Assembly: GCA_023159155.1 (NCBI GenBank)
Contig: JAJNNX010000025.1
Span: 186,001 to 250,000 of the forward strand
DNA length: 64,000 bases
Origin: Ustulina deusta
Lineage: Eukaryota; Ascomycota; Sordariomycetes; Xylariales; Xylariaceae
Direction: 5' to 3'
The first letter of the stretch is position 1, and every line of letters begins with the position of its first letter. The notes beneath the pieces were generated by a model. The model did no database searches and was not told where the DNA came from. It worked only from the letters and a program-made list of their open reading frames with translations. The position numbers and the translations under genes were made by a program. Below, piece after piece: positions 24,386 through 38,300 of the stretch.

Positions 24386-25988
24386 CTAAGCGATGTACCT
24401 GAAATCTGGGTGCCTGTATCCGAGATCAGCCTTCTCTTCCTCCGTGAGCCCTTCAAGCCGGTTATCGCGACCGCCACGCTCCCGGATGCGGTTTTCGCGT
24501 AGACAGTAGAGAATACCGAAAGTGGAGAGGAACAAGGCGACCACCTGTGCAGCGAAGTTGATGGAGTGGCCGATGGGGAAGTTCGGACCGTCGCTCGGGA
24601 GATAGGCCCAGACAGCCAGAATCCCCCCTGCGGTTCCGATGGAGACAATATAACCACTGGACACGGCACGGATGGATGGACCAGCCGCGTTGTTTATTCC
24701 CCATGAGAGGAAACCTGGCCCACCTGGGAATGCACCCACCGCACAGAGGTAGACGGCAGCGTACTTGAGCTGGCTGCCAGTGCCCCAGCGCAGCAAGCCG
24801 AACCCCGTGATGCCCAGGATGGTGAAACCCGCAAGGTATATGCCACGCATTTTTGTCTTGTCGCTTATGTATCCAATAGAAATAGCGATTAGAGACGCAG
24901 CAACGTACACAGGGACGCTGTAGTATTGTGCTCTCAATCCGTGATAGCCAATGTCCTGTAATATGGTCGGAAGGAACACCGATAGACCTTGAACCGTGAT
25001 ATTTATAAAGAAGAACCCAGCCGCACAGACATAGTTGTTGATGTTGGTGACTGCACGCTTGATGTGGCGCATCTCGACTTTCTCATTTGCAGAAGCCTTG
25101 TGTTCCAAACGAATCCGCTCAGCAGCAATCCACCTCTCACGCGGTGTCAGGTAGTTGGAGGTTTCTGGGGTTTGCGGTAAGATGAATGGCGCGACTGCCG
25201 CTGCTATGGTCGTAATAATCCCCTCGAAGAAGAATATGTTACGCCATGTGTGTATTCTCGACCCGGCGATCCCCCATTCTGGAATCTGTGAAAATCCAGC
25301 AGCAAGTAGACCACCGAAGGCACCCGCGAGCGAGGCGGCAGAGACATATATACCAACTCTGAAATATAACTCTTTCCTTTTATAGAATGAGCTTAGATAA
25401 AAAGCGATACCAGGACTGAACAGAGACTGGTTAGAAACACTATCCTCCTAAACTATAACTCGGACTTACAAGGTACCGCCCTCGAATACACCCAGCAACA
25501 CGCGCACTCCGATGAGTTGCTCGTAGGTCTTCACGAATGCTGTGGCTATGGAGACAGTTCCAAACCCGAAGACCAGAGATGGGATATAAAATCGTGGGCC
25601 AATACGTTTGAGGAGGATGTTCGAAGGCACTTCTATCGTGAGATAAACGACGTAGAATATACTTGTGGCGATGTTGAACCGGTAACCGATAAGGTTCAAG
25701 TCCTCTGCCAGACCCTGGATCCGGGCATTGCCGATGTTTACTCTAACGAGACCGTGTTAGTAGGAGAAATGACATTTAAACTAGCAGTACCTACCGGTCA
25801 AGGAAGCAGAGGAGATATAAGATGGTGAGCATGGGAACTAGTTGCCGGTCGAGTTTTCTGCGTACAACTGTCTCTTCTTCATCTGTCCAGCTAGGCGACT
25901 CGGCAGAACCGCTGCTCTTGTCCTCAAGCGTAACGGCCTCCGGAAGGGATCCATGGTTCTTTTCGTCAGCCTCCTGTACCAATGCCAT
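24386..25988 (-). CDS. Major facilitator superfamily permease, anion:cation symporter (allantoate/nicotinate-type) family
   Basis: A plasma-membrane transporter of the fungal Dal5/Tna1-type group; the substrate cannot be read from sequence and is probably an organic anion or vitamin. I read three exons: 25988-25795, 25742-25470 and 25415-24386 (introns 52 and 54 bp), giving 498 residues. The start of the fold is RRKLDRQLVPMLTILYLLCFLDRVNIGNAR. LNLIGYRFNIATSIFYVVYL, EVPSNILLKRIGPRFYIPSL and GVRVLLGVFEGGTLFPGIAF follow, then the central loop with QTPETSNYLTPRERW. The second half contains LSVFLPTILQDIGY and SWGINNAAGPSIRAVSSGYI. The start is the ATG at 25988; the upstream in-frame codon is only TTG. 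The gene has no metabolic-cluster neighbours. Confidence 0.88.
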
Positions 25989-28900
25989 GATGATGAGAGT
26001 GGTCAACAGAACTAAGTGAAAAGGGTTAGAGAAGAAGAACGAGCTTCCAAGCGATGAACTCTAGTATGCTATTATACGTCAAGTTACTAGACTGCCATAT
26101 CGTCGGATCCATCCATCCCTAGCCATTCCATAATCGTATTCTAATCACCCACATCGGGAAGCGTAGGTAGACCCTTCAATGAACTTCATGGAGAAGGAAG
26201 CGGGGGAAGCCAGACCAACTTACTCGATGCCAATAATGACCGGCACATAGATTTACTTCTCTGATTGAATTGGTACACAATGTCTCGGAGTATCCCTGTC
26301 CCGGATAAAGCGGATATTGACTTTCTACTGGCAAAAAGACTGCCGACTGGGGCCTATCACCAATCTTTCCCCCACGACAAGCCTCCACGAGAGTGCCAAC
26401 TCTTGGCACTGCGGGGAAGCTGTTGTATGACGACCAATGCCTCGAGGAACCCCTGGTTCCTGGTGATAAGTAGATGTGCAGAACTGTATCGCTGTGTTGC
26501 TAAACGGGGCTTGCGGTGCGTGGAAGAAACATAATTTTCGTCGCAGAAATCACTACTTATATCATTACCACGAATAAAGTATTAAAACAAAACAGAACTT
26601 GAGGGCAAGGATGGTTGAAACACCTTCGGTGTCTACGTAATATAAGATGAATATGATGTTTGACAAGAACATCAATACTGAGACACATTTCCTTGGCAGA
26701 TAAGACGAGGTATAATAGCGCTCCAGGGAATTCACCTCTAGCTTACTCAGTACGCCGCCTGGAGGCTTGCTTGACGCACTATCTATGTGAGGAAGTAATA
26801 TCGACAGATGAGTTGTAGCTCTACGCCCGCGAAACAGCCAGATGAATGTGATGAAAGAAGTGGTTAACGGGAGAAGAAGCTCCATACAATTATATTAGGT
26901 AGGTCACTCAGGTAAGCTCACCGAAAACTGCCATCCGTATTGCCAATTGGAGAGCACCAATTCATAATTCAGCCCAGCAAGATACAGAACCTCCCAAAAT
27001 ACCACCCACGGCCCTAGGCAGCCGAAGGTTGATTTCTTTGGTGACGGACGATAACATGAAATAATCGAGAGATAAATGAAACAGAAGGCTAGAAGCTCTA
27101 CATAGGTCGAATAAAGTAGGATAGCTACTTTAACATCGACTAATAATTATTGGAGGCTTATGAGAGCATGTGTGATGTCGTGTTGGTCCTTCGAAGTCGG
27201 TATCACGTGTGTAACGGCGACCGTGTCACCTGACCTACCTACCTAGTGTATCAGTACGAGTATTCTGTACATAGAAGCCACAGTGCGCCTCCATCCCATC
27301 TACAGCTCACTACAACGGAATAGTGTATATGTACACCACAATGGCCCGACCTACCTATAGACTATCTAAGCAATTGGCTGGCGGCAGGGACAAGTAAAAT
27401 CATTGATAGCTACCAACCCTTGGGAGGGCGTTTTTTTACCATGCCGGAGCTTAAGCCTAGCCAAGTCACCCTGTTCAAAAATTCAGAATTATGTTACAGA
27501 ATTGTACTGTGGTGTTACAGCAAAGGATAGCTACCTACATATGTATGTACTACCTAGGTAGTGGTGTACATGCTAACAGAGTAACCCCAAAAAGGGCCTT
27601 CTCCTATGTAGGTGCTTAGGTACTTAAGTACATGTAAGTGCTTAGCTGGGAATAGGTCCAAGCCAGGCAGGTTATAAATATGGACGACCAGACCGCCTAG
27701 GTTAAGGTAGGTAATTTGAACTTTCCACCGCCACAAAGAAGACAAACAACAATCAGTTAGGAGCCGATCGATGCAAAACAGAGAAGAATCGAGCAAAGTA
27801 TAAGTAATATAAACAAGCGAAATGTTTGAAGAGAAAAGTCAGAGCAAGCATGGGCTTGGGCCTTCTCGCCAACAAAGGAGATGCGACAACGGATAGAGGA
27901 ATGTTGGGTTTTGCTGCGTATGACTCTGCGTCGGTGGAGCTTAGTAATGCGCAGCAGTCTAAACCTAATACATCGAATTATAAACAAGACGTGATATCGG
28001 GCTCCAAGTCGCAGTATGCCTGGTCCGTGTTGCACGAACCCATCGTGATATGATAGGCTCAAGACTGACTTGGGACGAGCATTACTAAGCCGCTTCGGGT
28101 TTCCTGCGATGATTCAAGCCACGGGATGACGGGATAACAAATGCGCACAACAGAGGTTGTGTTTCAAATTCCGGCGTTTTAGCCCATAATTCTGGCACCA
28201 GACATTAAAACCCGTTGAAGAAAGCACTTAGCCTAGATAGGCAATGATCTAGATCATAACATTGCGACATTGTACGACCGGTCTTCCCGCCACGGCCGGA
28301 TCCCCGGGTCTGGTCGCACAACGCGCCGCTTGGGAGGAAGGAGAAAAACAACCTGATTCTCGGCTGGCACTCGATGAAACGAAACAAACCACCTGAATCG
28401 CCCAGCGACATTCTACTGGCCGTCCACCGTCAATCGCAATGCGCTCTGCATTCCTGCCATACATAATCTGCGCCTAGCGACCTCGTCGAGCTGCCAGCCA
28501 CGAGATGCTGCATCTGCATCGCATGAAAGCCCCCCAGCTCTCCACCGCACCAATCAAGCGAGCCCCCGCCATCCGAAAGCGCAGTTGCGCAGATCACATC
28601 AAAACACGTCAAGCGGGCGGGGCAGAAGCGAACAACGAGGGGCACAATTGGCTGGGGGGAGCCCCGCTGAGTAGGTATCCCTGGTCCAAGTCCACCTGGG
28701 CAATTCCAGACCGGGACTAGTCCATGTACCTCGGTGGAGGTATAGATGTATACTTAGAAAGAAAATAAGGCGCGCTAAAGAAAAGTCCACAGGGGGGATT
28801 GCGCCGGGGGATCCACAATCCAGTTTCTCCGCTGACATCCTGTTGCGTACTAGCGCAGGAACCATGATCGCAAGTCTAACTCAACGTCAAGCCCTCCGCA

Positions 28901-30299
28901 TCTCGTTATTGGGCGGCCACTTTTGCGCCGCGATGCGCCGCGGGCGTCTGGCGGCTAAAAGAACCCCGAAATCGATGGCATGGCCGTGGGAACGACGTCT
29001 TTCTTGCAATCTGCTCGGCTTGGAGAAGAAATAGATGCTCGTAAGCGCGCGATTGTCGAATGCAGGGGTGCGACGGCCGGACCACCTGTTTGATCGTGGA
29101 GGACCTTGGGTGGTGTTCCTGAAAAGGCAAGGGAAATTTTAGATAAGACAATTAAAATTGTATGGGTGGGCTGTTGCTTCGTCCACAATCGTTTCTGTGT
29201 CTGTCAGGCCGTCCCTGGAAGCTATACTCGGAACTGAACACGAAAAAAATACAGGAGGTACATTTAATTCCCTAGGTAGCAGTGCGCCAAGTATAGCCAT
29301 GCGCGCACATCTTCGACACTCGACTCTGCTGGAAAACAAGCCGTCTAGGCTTATTGTGTTTGGCACGAGGCAGCATCTCGAGAGAGCAAGACCACGCCAT
29401 GCTGAGATTTTATCATGTATTTTGACAGCTAAAGTATAGGAATTTTCATGGTACCTAGATATCATTCCCATCCCGACTCACAATAAACATAATAGTCGGG
29501 ATGAGTAGACAGACGGGAAAAGACAGACAACCACGATGCGAACCACTCTCAATATACCATCACCAACCAGTATAGCTGAAAAGCAACACCCCCCGCAATT
29601 CAACACGATCCCACACCCGGCGTACTCATAGACTGGTCCGCTTTGGTGAATTTTGGTACTATAGTTCGGCGCATCTTGCCAGACGCGCCTCATCCCCAAC
29701 CTGGGGGCACACCCGAATTTACCTGGAACCGTCCATTTTCTACCCACCATCGCCATGTCTTTCACCCTCTTCAACAATTTTCCTCATTTCCAACGGGTGC
29801 TTGCCACCCTGTGGATCACGGTTCTACCACATGAGGCAAAAGCAGATGTTTTGGAAATGAGACCGCGAAAAGCAAAAGTGCAGGCGTGAATCCAACGCCA
29901 ACTCGTAGAAATTCCTTGATAGAAAGATTCGTTCCCAGCGTAGCGTTTTGTTGAAAAGGAATGTAACGGCCTCAAAGCCTCACTATTAAACCTTGGCTCC
30001 GTTTGCGCCTTCCAAAACCCAAGGATGTAACTCCGGTGCCAAAGGAAAAATCTAATCCCGCCCCCGATGTCGAGATGGCTCCCCAAAGTCATTGTATGTA
30101 ACCGCACATCAGCGCCGAAAATATGCGCCGGTGCCGACCCTCGTGTTTGGCTCGGAACCAACTTGCTCCTTGTTGCGTCGGTCGGTGCAGCAAACCTCTC
30201 GAACGATGGACGGTGAAGAGACAAGAACCCTACAGAATACTGGCTATTATGTAGAAACCGTTCTACTCGCTGCGCTATAGCAATGTATGTGTCACTGGC
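25989..30299. other. Gene-poor 4.3-kb stretch
   Basis: No supported coding sequence. It contains TACCTACCTAG-type words at 27235-27260, 27350-27365 and 27525-27640. A GC-richer stretch at about 28260-28700 and poor open frames up to 146 codons (29784-30224, minus) do not look like proteins. It lies between the 5' side of the MFS gene and the 3' side of the Zn2Cys6 gene. Confidence 0.45.
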
Positions 30300-32358
30300 C
30301 TACCGCTTCCGTTTCTTGTTCTTATCGGTCGCAACTGTAGGTACTGCGATAGGAGCGGCAGGCAAAAGAGTGGGTGGTGCCGGAACATCCAGTGACTTGA
30401 TCGGTACACCCATATGGCGCCCATAACGTCCCTTCCGCCCGTTACCTTCATCTTCGCTGATGCATTGGTCGGCGCTAAGACCGGCATCCCGGCAGCGACC
30501 GCACGGCCGTTGACGATCGCAGCCCTTTTTGCTCTTTCGGCATCGTTGGCAACGGGGTTTGGTTGACAAGTCTGGCTGCTCCTCGTCACCAGGCTGGCCT
30601 GACATTGCCGAAGCAATGGAGGGCTTGCGCGATTGGTTAGGCAGAGACGCAGGTGACATTGGACCGGCAGCTACGCCGTTGGATTTTTTGGGCTTCGCAG
30701 TACTGGTCTTAGGTGTCTTCGTAGCCTTGGGTTTACTAGATTTGGCACCGGGTACTCGAGGCTTTCCAAGATTTTGAGCCTTTGCTTTGGCATCGCCGGG
30801 TTGTAGGCCCTGGGCACTCTCCCTAGTGCCATCTCCTAGATCAGCATCGTCTACACTTGCTTCCCCATTGTTGTGGTGTGGTATAAAATGGATATCTGTA
30901 GTTGGGTGGATCTTGTGCGCAGGCCCATTCTTATCAACCTTCTGGCGACGAGCTGGTGGGAGCTCATCTTCGTTGTCACTACCACTATCGCTTGTCGCAC
31001 CGGTTGAGGAAGCAACCTCCGCCTTGCCGCTGAACGTGTCATCTAGAGTCGAAGCGGAGGTCCTGCCATGGGAAACGTTTGACATTTCACCCAGTCTCAT
31101 AAGCTGGATTGCGACATCTTTATCCTCTTCAGACACACAACTGCCAATAGTAGGGTCAGGAGTTGGGAGGATACCCGATCCATTGTTCGGGTAGCCTATG
31201 CTGCCGCGATGGCGTCTTGAATCAGCGATCGGGGTTGCAAATATACCTTGTTGGCCATAACCGTTGTAACTTTGAGGAGATTGAAGCGGTTGAGGGTGTG
31301 TAAAGGGGTTTTGACCCGGGTGGGGAAAGGGTATCGACGGTCGCTGATGCTCCACACGACGAGCAGGAGACACCGAGGGGTTCGATGTGGCTGCAGGCAT
31401 CTGCGGCGGAGCAAATAACGGTAGTTCCTACACGTAACTAGTGGTTAGGGAGGATTGAGTTCGGGGTGGAATGAAGGTTCCGTATGCTTACAGAGCTCTC
31501 AAACTTCGCGCGCTTGCGACGACCACCCTCGACGATATTTTCTACACTGATATCGGTGTTCCCGATGTGATCCTTTGCTTTGCTAGATACGGACCCAGCG
31601 GCACCATCACCGCTGCTGTAACCATTGACGCTGTCGTCATAGTTGGAGCCGTGGTTCTTGGTAGAGCGAGAGCGCGCCTTCTTACCAGCCGGGTTTGTGC
31701 TGACAGATGTGCTACGCCGCCCACCGTTTCCATTGGGAGAAGGGCTGCGCCTGCGGGATGCCCTTGAACCCGGTCTAGAAATATGGTGACCCAGTTGATG
31801 GGCAGCGTACTCCAGCGACGCCGGCTGGAAAGCGGTAGAATTGAACGGGCCAGCCGGGGGAGAAGGCTCTTCAATAACTCTGACGTGAACGACCATGTTA
31901 TTACTGAAGTTTTCGTATCTCGCGATCAGGGTGTTGTTCCGATCGTCCTCAAAACTAATACCCGCAACGCCGTGGTATAAGCCATAAAAATTCTTGACGG
32001 TAGAGATTATAGACTCCGTGTCATCGTGAGGATATATTTGAACACGCAAGGGGAGTCGTGCCCGGTATTGGGGGGATTGAGGGAAGAGGAGCTCGAATTG
32101 AACGTGTTTGGGGGCTACAGGTTGTCTCGGGGAGACGCTTCCACTGTGGGAGCTGGCAGAAGCGCCAGCATATGGCTCAATCGGCGACCCGGATGCCATT
32201 TTACTCCCCTGGCGTATTATTGATGTGTCGAGGGCAAGTTTGGCAGCAGAGTAGGTCTGGTGGGGACTGTGATGGGAAGCGCCCGCAGCAGGTTGGGTGT
32301 TGGTCGGTTGCGGACGGGAAGAGGAGGGTTTTGCCGTGAGGAGGTTGGACACGTCCAT
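30300..32358 (-). CDS. Regulator with N-terminal PB1-like domain and C-terminal Zn(2)Cys(6) binuclear cluster
   Basis: A probable nuclear DNA-binding regulator. I read two exons, 32358-31492 and 31427-30300 (intron 64 bp), giving 664 residues; the start is the ATG at 32358 (MDVSNLLTA). Residues of about 84-163 form a compact domain (KHVQFELLFP, LPLRVQIYPHDDTESIISTV, GVAGISFEDDRNNTLIARYE, MVVHVRVIEE). It has the look of a PB1/ubiquitin-like protein-interaction fold, and that is inference. The rest is Ser/Pro/Lys-rich and basic. Residues of about 582-611 (about 30551-30462) hold the zinc cluster CQRCRKSKKGC, then RPC, GRC and DQC, with the C-x2-C-x6-C-x5-C-x2-C-x8-C spacing I count. The position at the C-terminal end is unusual, since most fungal clusters are N-terminal, and I see no Fungal_trans domain. 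A Lys-rich NLS-like tail (KNKKRKR) ends the protein. Confidence 0.85.
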
Positions 32359-35300
32359 CACCTACTCGGGTAGACCCCCAATCGCTGCCTTGGTAGTATT
32401 ATTTGGCCGTTCAATCCAAGCGTTTCCAACAGCGACCGAATTCACGAACGACTTTTACGTCGAGAGGTGAAGGGCGAGGGCAAGGGCGGTCAAAACCCGA
32501 TCGCAAGACGGGGAAGGAGGGTCGAGGTATTCGAAGACTTGACGACGTCGCCTTGTGTATCTAAGGATGGCTCACGTTAGCTCGGCGTCTCGAATGAGAG
32601 TGGAAGCGGAGGAAATGGGCGGGCGTTGAGCGGAGGCGGTGCTGCTCGTCGTCGGCGACCATGGCTGGCGTGGGAAGCAGTGCTCTGCGGCACGCCGATG
32701 GCACCGTTGTGCCGAGGCGGATTTGCAAGACGATGGGGACAAATACGGTCCCCATTGGGACGGACATTGGATCGCGTATGGTGACAGACTTTGAAAAACT
32801 TACCGAGACACAGAGCGGATGGTGTTGTCGTGTTAGAGACGCATGAACTCGACCTTGAGCCCTGGTGCCCCGAGTCGGTCTACAAGAGCAGCGGGTCAGC
32901 GTTAGGGGGCGAAAGCGAGCGGATTTGCCAGATGTGCTAGCGAGACAGACGACGACGAGGGCGGAGACGGGCTGGGAAGACGTACCGGTATGGATGGGAG
33001 TGATAGATGGGTGGTTTGGTCGAGGGATCGGGTTCGTGTGAAAGAGGAGGTAGAAGAGAGAGCGAGGTTTTGCACAGTATCGGGTGAGTCTCAAAAAAGG
33101 CTTTCCCACACAGTTAGTGAACTTGGAAAGTGGTGGGTGCAAGTACCCGCGCAAATGTGCCATTCCTACCGCTTGAAGGTACCTAACGCAATAGCGCACA
33201 GGTAGCACCTAACCTGCCTGTAGCTCCCCCCTACTGTGCACATCACAACCACTAAAAGAGCGACTAGCACTGCGTCACTGCAATAATACAGTTCGGAGGT
33301 ACCCAGTACCAGCCAGGTCTGCACAAATTGCCAAATAACCCACGAAATGAGCATGTGGAAAGGGTCAATTCGTGGGTTTTAATGAGATACTGGACTACTG
33401 GCAACATGATCTATCCCTCTATTTGAACATCCACACCGATGTAATTATGAATGGCTGGGGGAAGTTGAGCATACTTGCAGCCTCTCCTCTTCCAACCAGG
33501 CCAAACACACACGCACACACACACCACGTTTAACTTGGGAGCATGCATGATGGTCCATGGATAGATAGTTCGAGTTTCCCAACATTCCATCACCTCAGCG
33601 ACACTTGGAACCTAGCAGCAGGGAAATACATGAATTACACCTACAACCCCCTAAGCGAAAGTCAAAATCGCCACACTGCATATTCCGCCCCGGGTAGCAG
33701 GTGAGATGCCTACATTCGATGTTTGTGCCGGCTTGCCTTCAGGCCTCTATCTCCTACCTACCTCATGCATGGCTGTTGTGTGTTGCTGTCAGACATATGC
33801 GACACTTGACTTCGAACTACTACCTAGACCTGGGAAACCTGATGATAATTGTACTTAACAACGCACATGTCTTGACAAGAGGGCCTCGACAGACTAGTAC
33901 CTAGTCCATTGTCTGTATGTCAGCAGCTGTCTGCCATCCATCTACTGACCCGGAGGTAGGCATGCAACCTAGAGGTGATTCGTATTGTTGTGCCTTAAAA
34001 GCCGGTGAAGACGTCTGCATAATTCCCAACTTGTGTGAAAAGGTCTACTCCGTCCGTGTGGTGTGTTGTTCACTTGTAACAACCAGTCAAGTCTGCAAGA
34101 AATGTCCGCTTGGTTGCGTTCAGAATGGAGGCCCAAGCGATTCTACTGCTGTCTGTGGTGGGCTGCATATAGACGAATTGGATTTGCGACTGGCCGAACT
34201 TACTCTGCTCGAGTGACCCGACGGTCCTCTTTCGGGGCTTCTTTGCTGCTCGCTGGAGGAACCTTTCAGGACCGGCTCGAACCAGCCAGCGCCCAGGCAA
34301 TGAGCAATTAGTGACTGACTGGCCGCCCTCAAAGTCGCCCGTTGCGACATCAAGCTGGTTCTGAACCCGGCCTCCAGGGTTCTAGTGTCTAGGTAGGTAG
34401 CGTATACATGGATAGGTAGTTAATTAAGCCCCCGGCACTAGACCTTGTCACTCGAAGCGTTTGGCTGTGACCAGAGCGGGCTGAGTGGGACAAGTGCTGG
34501 CGCAATTACGTGTGGAAATACTTTCAACTTCGGTCGCATCTCCATCCACCCCTTCATGTCACAACTTCTAGGCGGCCGTTATAGCGTAGCTTCCTATCCC
34601 GAACCGGAGGGTCCCTTCTGTTCGCGAAAGAATGCCCTGCGCAGTCTGCGCAATACGATGATGACCACGCCATCTTTTTGCGCCGTCATTGTGGAGAAAG
34701 GGTGCGACAGGGGACTTGCGACTGCGGGCTGAGCAGGACGCTAGTTACCCACACTACAACGTATCTATTGCTATTATTACATAGTATGTACCGATTCTGT
34801 CGAGGGCGAATCCTGCGCGACGCTTATCATGGCAGTGACGGGACGGGGGCTCTCTGCTCTGAATCTGGCGTTGGGAAGCGTCTCGCCTGCTGCTCGTGCC
34901 AAGATATTCGCAAATCTTGGGTTATCAGGTGCCGCTTTGCCAGCCTGCTAACGTAGCTTGCGCGGTCACAACGAACTTCGTGGACGGGGATCTCAGGTCA
35001 GTCAAGTGGCCAAGCCAACGACCGATCCAGCCAATGGCGCTGGCATGGGCCAACTTGTCAGAGCAGGGGTGCCCGTCCTCACCGTGTGTCTGCATGGTGT
35101 CTGCAGATGGGTAGGTTGGTGTGAAGCAACAAGCTGGAGAACCACAGGGACGAACCCCCGTTTACTGTAGATTATGGAATACACAGGAGCAGTCTAGCCA
35201 TGGACTGTCGCATATAAAAAGCCCTTTCAAATGGCATGCTACTAATAGTAGTAAGAACGAACAGGTAGGGGGGTTGGCTGTCACCGAAGGGCATCATCGT

Positions 35301-38300
35301 CATCGGAGACCAGGAGGACTCTAACCCAAGTAGGTATCCATCTACTTAGTATACACACACAAGCAAGATCGGCATTTATGCCTCCATGTTCCCTGTGTTT
35401 CATTGTATTCCCAGGGCCACACCATCTCGGCAATAGGGAATTGCGATGGATCGAGTGCCAGAATGAAGAGCCCAACATGTGCTAGGTTTAGAATGAGACC
35501 CTGTGATTCTGGACCGAGTTTGAGCGAGAGGAATACTTGTGGCAAGTCATAGTTTCGGCGCTCAAAGACCACAAAGGAAAGCCAAGCCCTTCATGGGACA
35601 AGGTCGTGTGAGGGTGGAGTAAGGAACCAGCGGAAACGTTCTTATTGAGTGAAGGGCAGCGAAGATGGATGTAAGATGCGCTGGCCGAGTTTTACTTGCA
35701 TCAAATCAACCCCCCAGAAAGGCCCTGTTCTAACGGCGCAAGCCCCATCTCGAACACGCTGTCAGGAGGGCTGGCGAGCTGGCGAGCGCATAGCTCTGGT
35801 TAGTGCAGCCAAGTGCAGCACCTGGATTGCGCTCTGCGAATCATATCTCTCCATGCATTATTTGTTTGTTTTCGCATGCGCGACTGAAGAGAACTAACAG
35901 TGTGTGGTCCGTAAACATCTCGCCGGATCAGACCTATAGAGACACGCGCGCCCTCCAGTTCGAAAACAAACAGAGGAAAACAAAGACTAGCTCGGAAAGG
36001 TCGCGGCCAGCAGTGTCGTTTCGAAACGACCTTTGTGGCAGGTCGCGGAAGAATGCTTTCCTCTCTTGACCGCTCAACTTACTACCTACTATGTACGTAG
36101 TCAGAAGCTGTCGTCCAATAGAAAAACATCTTGCCCTCTGAATGTGTGAATTGCTGGTACACTACCTACTTATCGCGCTAATGTACACCGCACCTACTGT
36201 ATGTACATGGTACAATGCAACGCTTAGCTCGTTCAGACCATGTTCTTTGGTTTTATCCTATTATCTTATCACAGAAGCATGGCCAACTATCTGCTCCGTG
36301 GCTGCGAGGGCGAGGAACCGTTTACTACTAAGTTGGTGAAGTAAGGGACCCAAGGTAGGGTGATTACCTCGTGGAAGGTTGTTCGTCACTTTGAATCGGC
36401 GCATCTTAAGCTAGGCAGTTAATGATACGGTATCAGCGTTCGTGGGTAATATGATGGTTTTGTTTACCAAGTTTCCGCTTGTCGCCGACTATCTGATGGC
36501 CGGCATGCAAGATGGATGGGTGTCTTTGGCGAGATTGCGCAGCCAATCGTTTGGATAACACACGGGATGGTGGCGACCCCTTGACCGGGAGGTATTTATT
36601 ACAGCATTGATCGCGGCACTCGATAGTTTCAATCCTTTTCCCACGAGAGCAGCGCATATGAGCAAGCCGTCTTGCGCCCATTCCGTGTTTGCGCGCGCGT
36701 ACATTCTATAAGTCAAGGATTCCGCAGTCAATTGTCGCAATGCGCGCTCGCCGTATGATTCCGTGATTCCGGACGGAGAGTGCCGGGGTACCCAGAACTG
36801 GGGTGTTATCGCTTGATGGATAACCTGAAGGGTCTCATTGACTCATTTTCGTGACACTGTGATGTGTCTAGTCACCGACTCGGACGCTGGTTTCCTCGAG
36901 TGGTCGCATCAGTTGAAAGATGCTCCATTTTTGAAGCGAATTACGCCGATTCTCCCTAAAACCTATGTTGCAACTGCTTGATACAAACCGCGAGGTCGCA
37001 TCTTGTCACTGGCTAAAATGGTAAAGTAGGGAGTATACAATTCATATCTAGATCAGGAAATCCTCTTTTATTGCAAGTATCTTTGCAATTCCTGTTCGAT
37101 TCAACTCATTTGCTTCGGCCACATCCACGCAAAAGGCTGGTCGCAAACAGGGGTGATGTTGCTGGTCTGTGGTGACAAGACCTGACGGTAAGAACCGGCA
37201 CAACTAATGTATCAAGTTGCGCAAAATGTAAGGACGCTTTTATGCTATCGCAGGCCTGTATTGAATGCACTAGTTCTACTTCGCAAACTCCCAAAGAAAT
37301 TATCGCGGTTGCGCGAGAGCAATGGGAAAGCTTTGGATGCCGAATGGAGGGAATTTAAGGTCACGTGTTTTCGAGTCTTGCTCGTGATTGAACTTCTCGA
37401 CATATCGCGTGTCAGGAACTAAATATGTATTGAATCAATGATCATAAAAGAGGACAGTAGAACAACTCTCCTGAAGCATTAATAGGTCTTGTATGGTTTA
37501 GAAATATTTAAAATCTCAAAATACTTTATTTCTAGAGAGTCAGTGCCTACAGATGTTAGATGAATTGAAATTCTAGTAATTTGGTGCCTCGATGAAAGAC
37601 GCGACTGGTTGTTTTCAGCTACGTCATCAGTTGGAGGTGAGTGCACTGGCCAGGTTTCGTGTGAGGAGTTCGCTGGCGAGTGTGGCGCTGTGAACTGAGG
37701 CTGAAACCCCATAGTTCCCATCATATTAGGTAAGCTTCCTCATATGGTAGGTACCTATGCCTTTTTTACCTGTAAATGTATCTTAGGTACAGGAATACTG
37801 TAGATATTGACTGCTGTATCTATGATTATCTGTAGCATAGACAGTTTTTGCTACTTATCTGGCACAAACAAAAATTTTCTGTATAGACTGAGCCATGCAC
37901 AATAGATTTTAAGAATGTGTGCAGCGTCCTCATCAGAAGCCGACTTTTTGCTATCTTAAACTGTACAGTAGAGTGCCTGCATTATCAAATGGGTTGCAGT
38001 TTGCAGCACGGAATATGCGGCCGGGGCAACGGCTCTTGTGCACCACAGTACATTATGACAGGGGTTAAACTCTCGATTCTGTTTGGTTGGTTTGTTTATT
38101 TTCTTTCCTAAATTGGCACTCTTGCCCCATTCAGTAATTCCCACACCCTCCACTACGTAGGTACTGTACCTACACCATCGCGCACATGTGTAGACCAATA
38201 CAATTCTTACAATGGAGAACAAGTTGGAGCCCTAGGTAACAACTGGTGCATTATTATACAATGGCTTACCTTTGCTAATACTAGCGCATAAATGTGCCAG

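Noticed and set aside
29784..30224. 146-codon minus-strand frame
   Set aside because: No motif or membrane pattern, and no splice partner in phase. It lies in gene-poor DNA.
19259..32299. A secondary-metabolite or catabolic gene cluster around BNA7, the MFS permease and the Zn2Cys6 factor
   Set aside because: The genes are separated by 1-4 kb gaps, face different ways, and no backbone or pathway enzyme links them. Co-location alone is not evidence.
32561..33208. 215-codon minus-strand frame upstream of the Zn2Cys6 gene
   Set aside because: It probably lies in promoter or 5' leader DNA. Its composition is Ser/Pro/Arg-rich and random-looking, without a recognisable domain or splice context.
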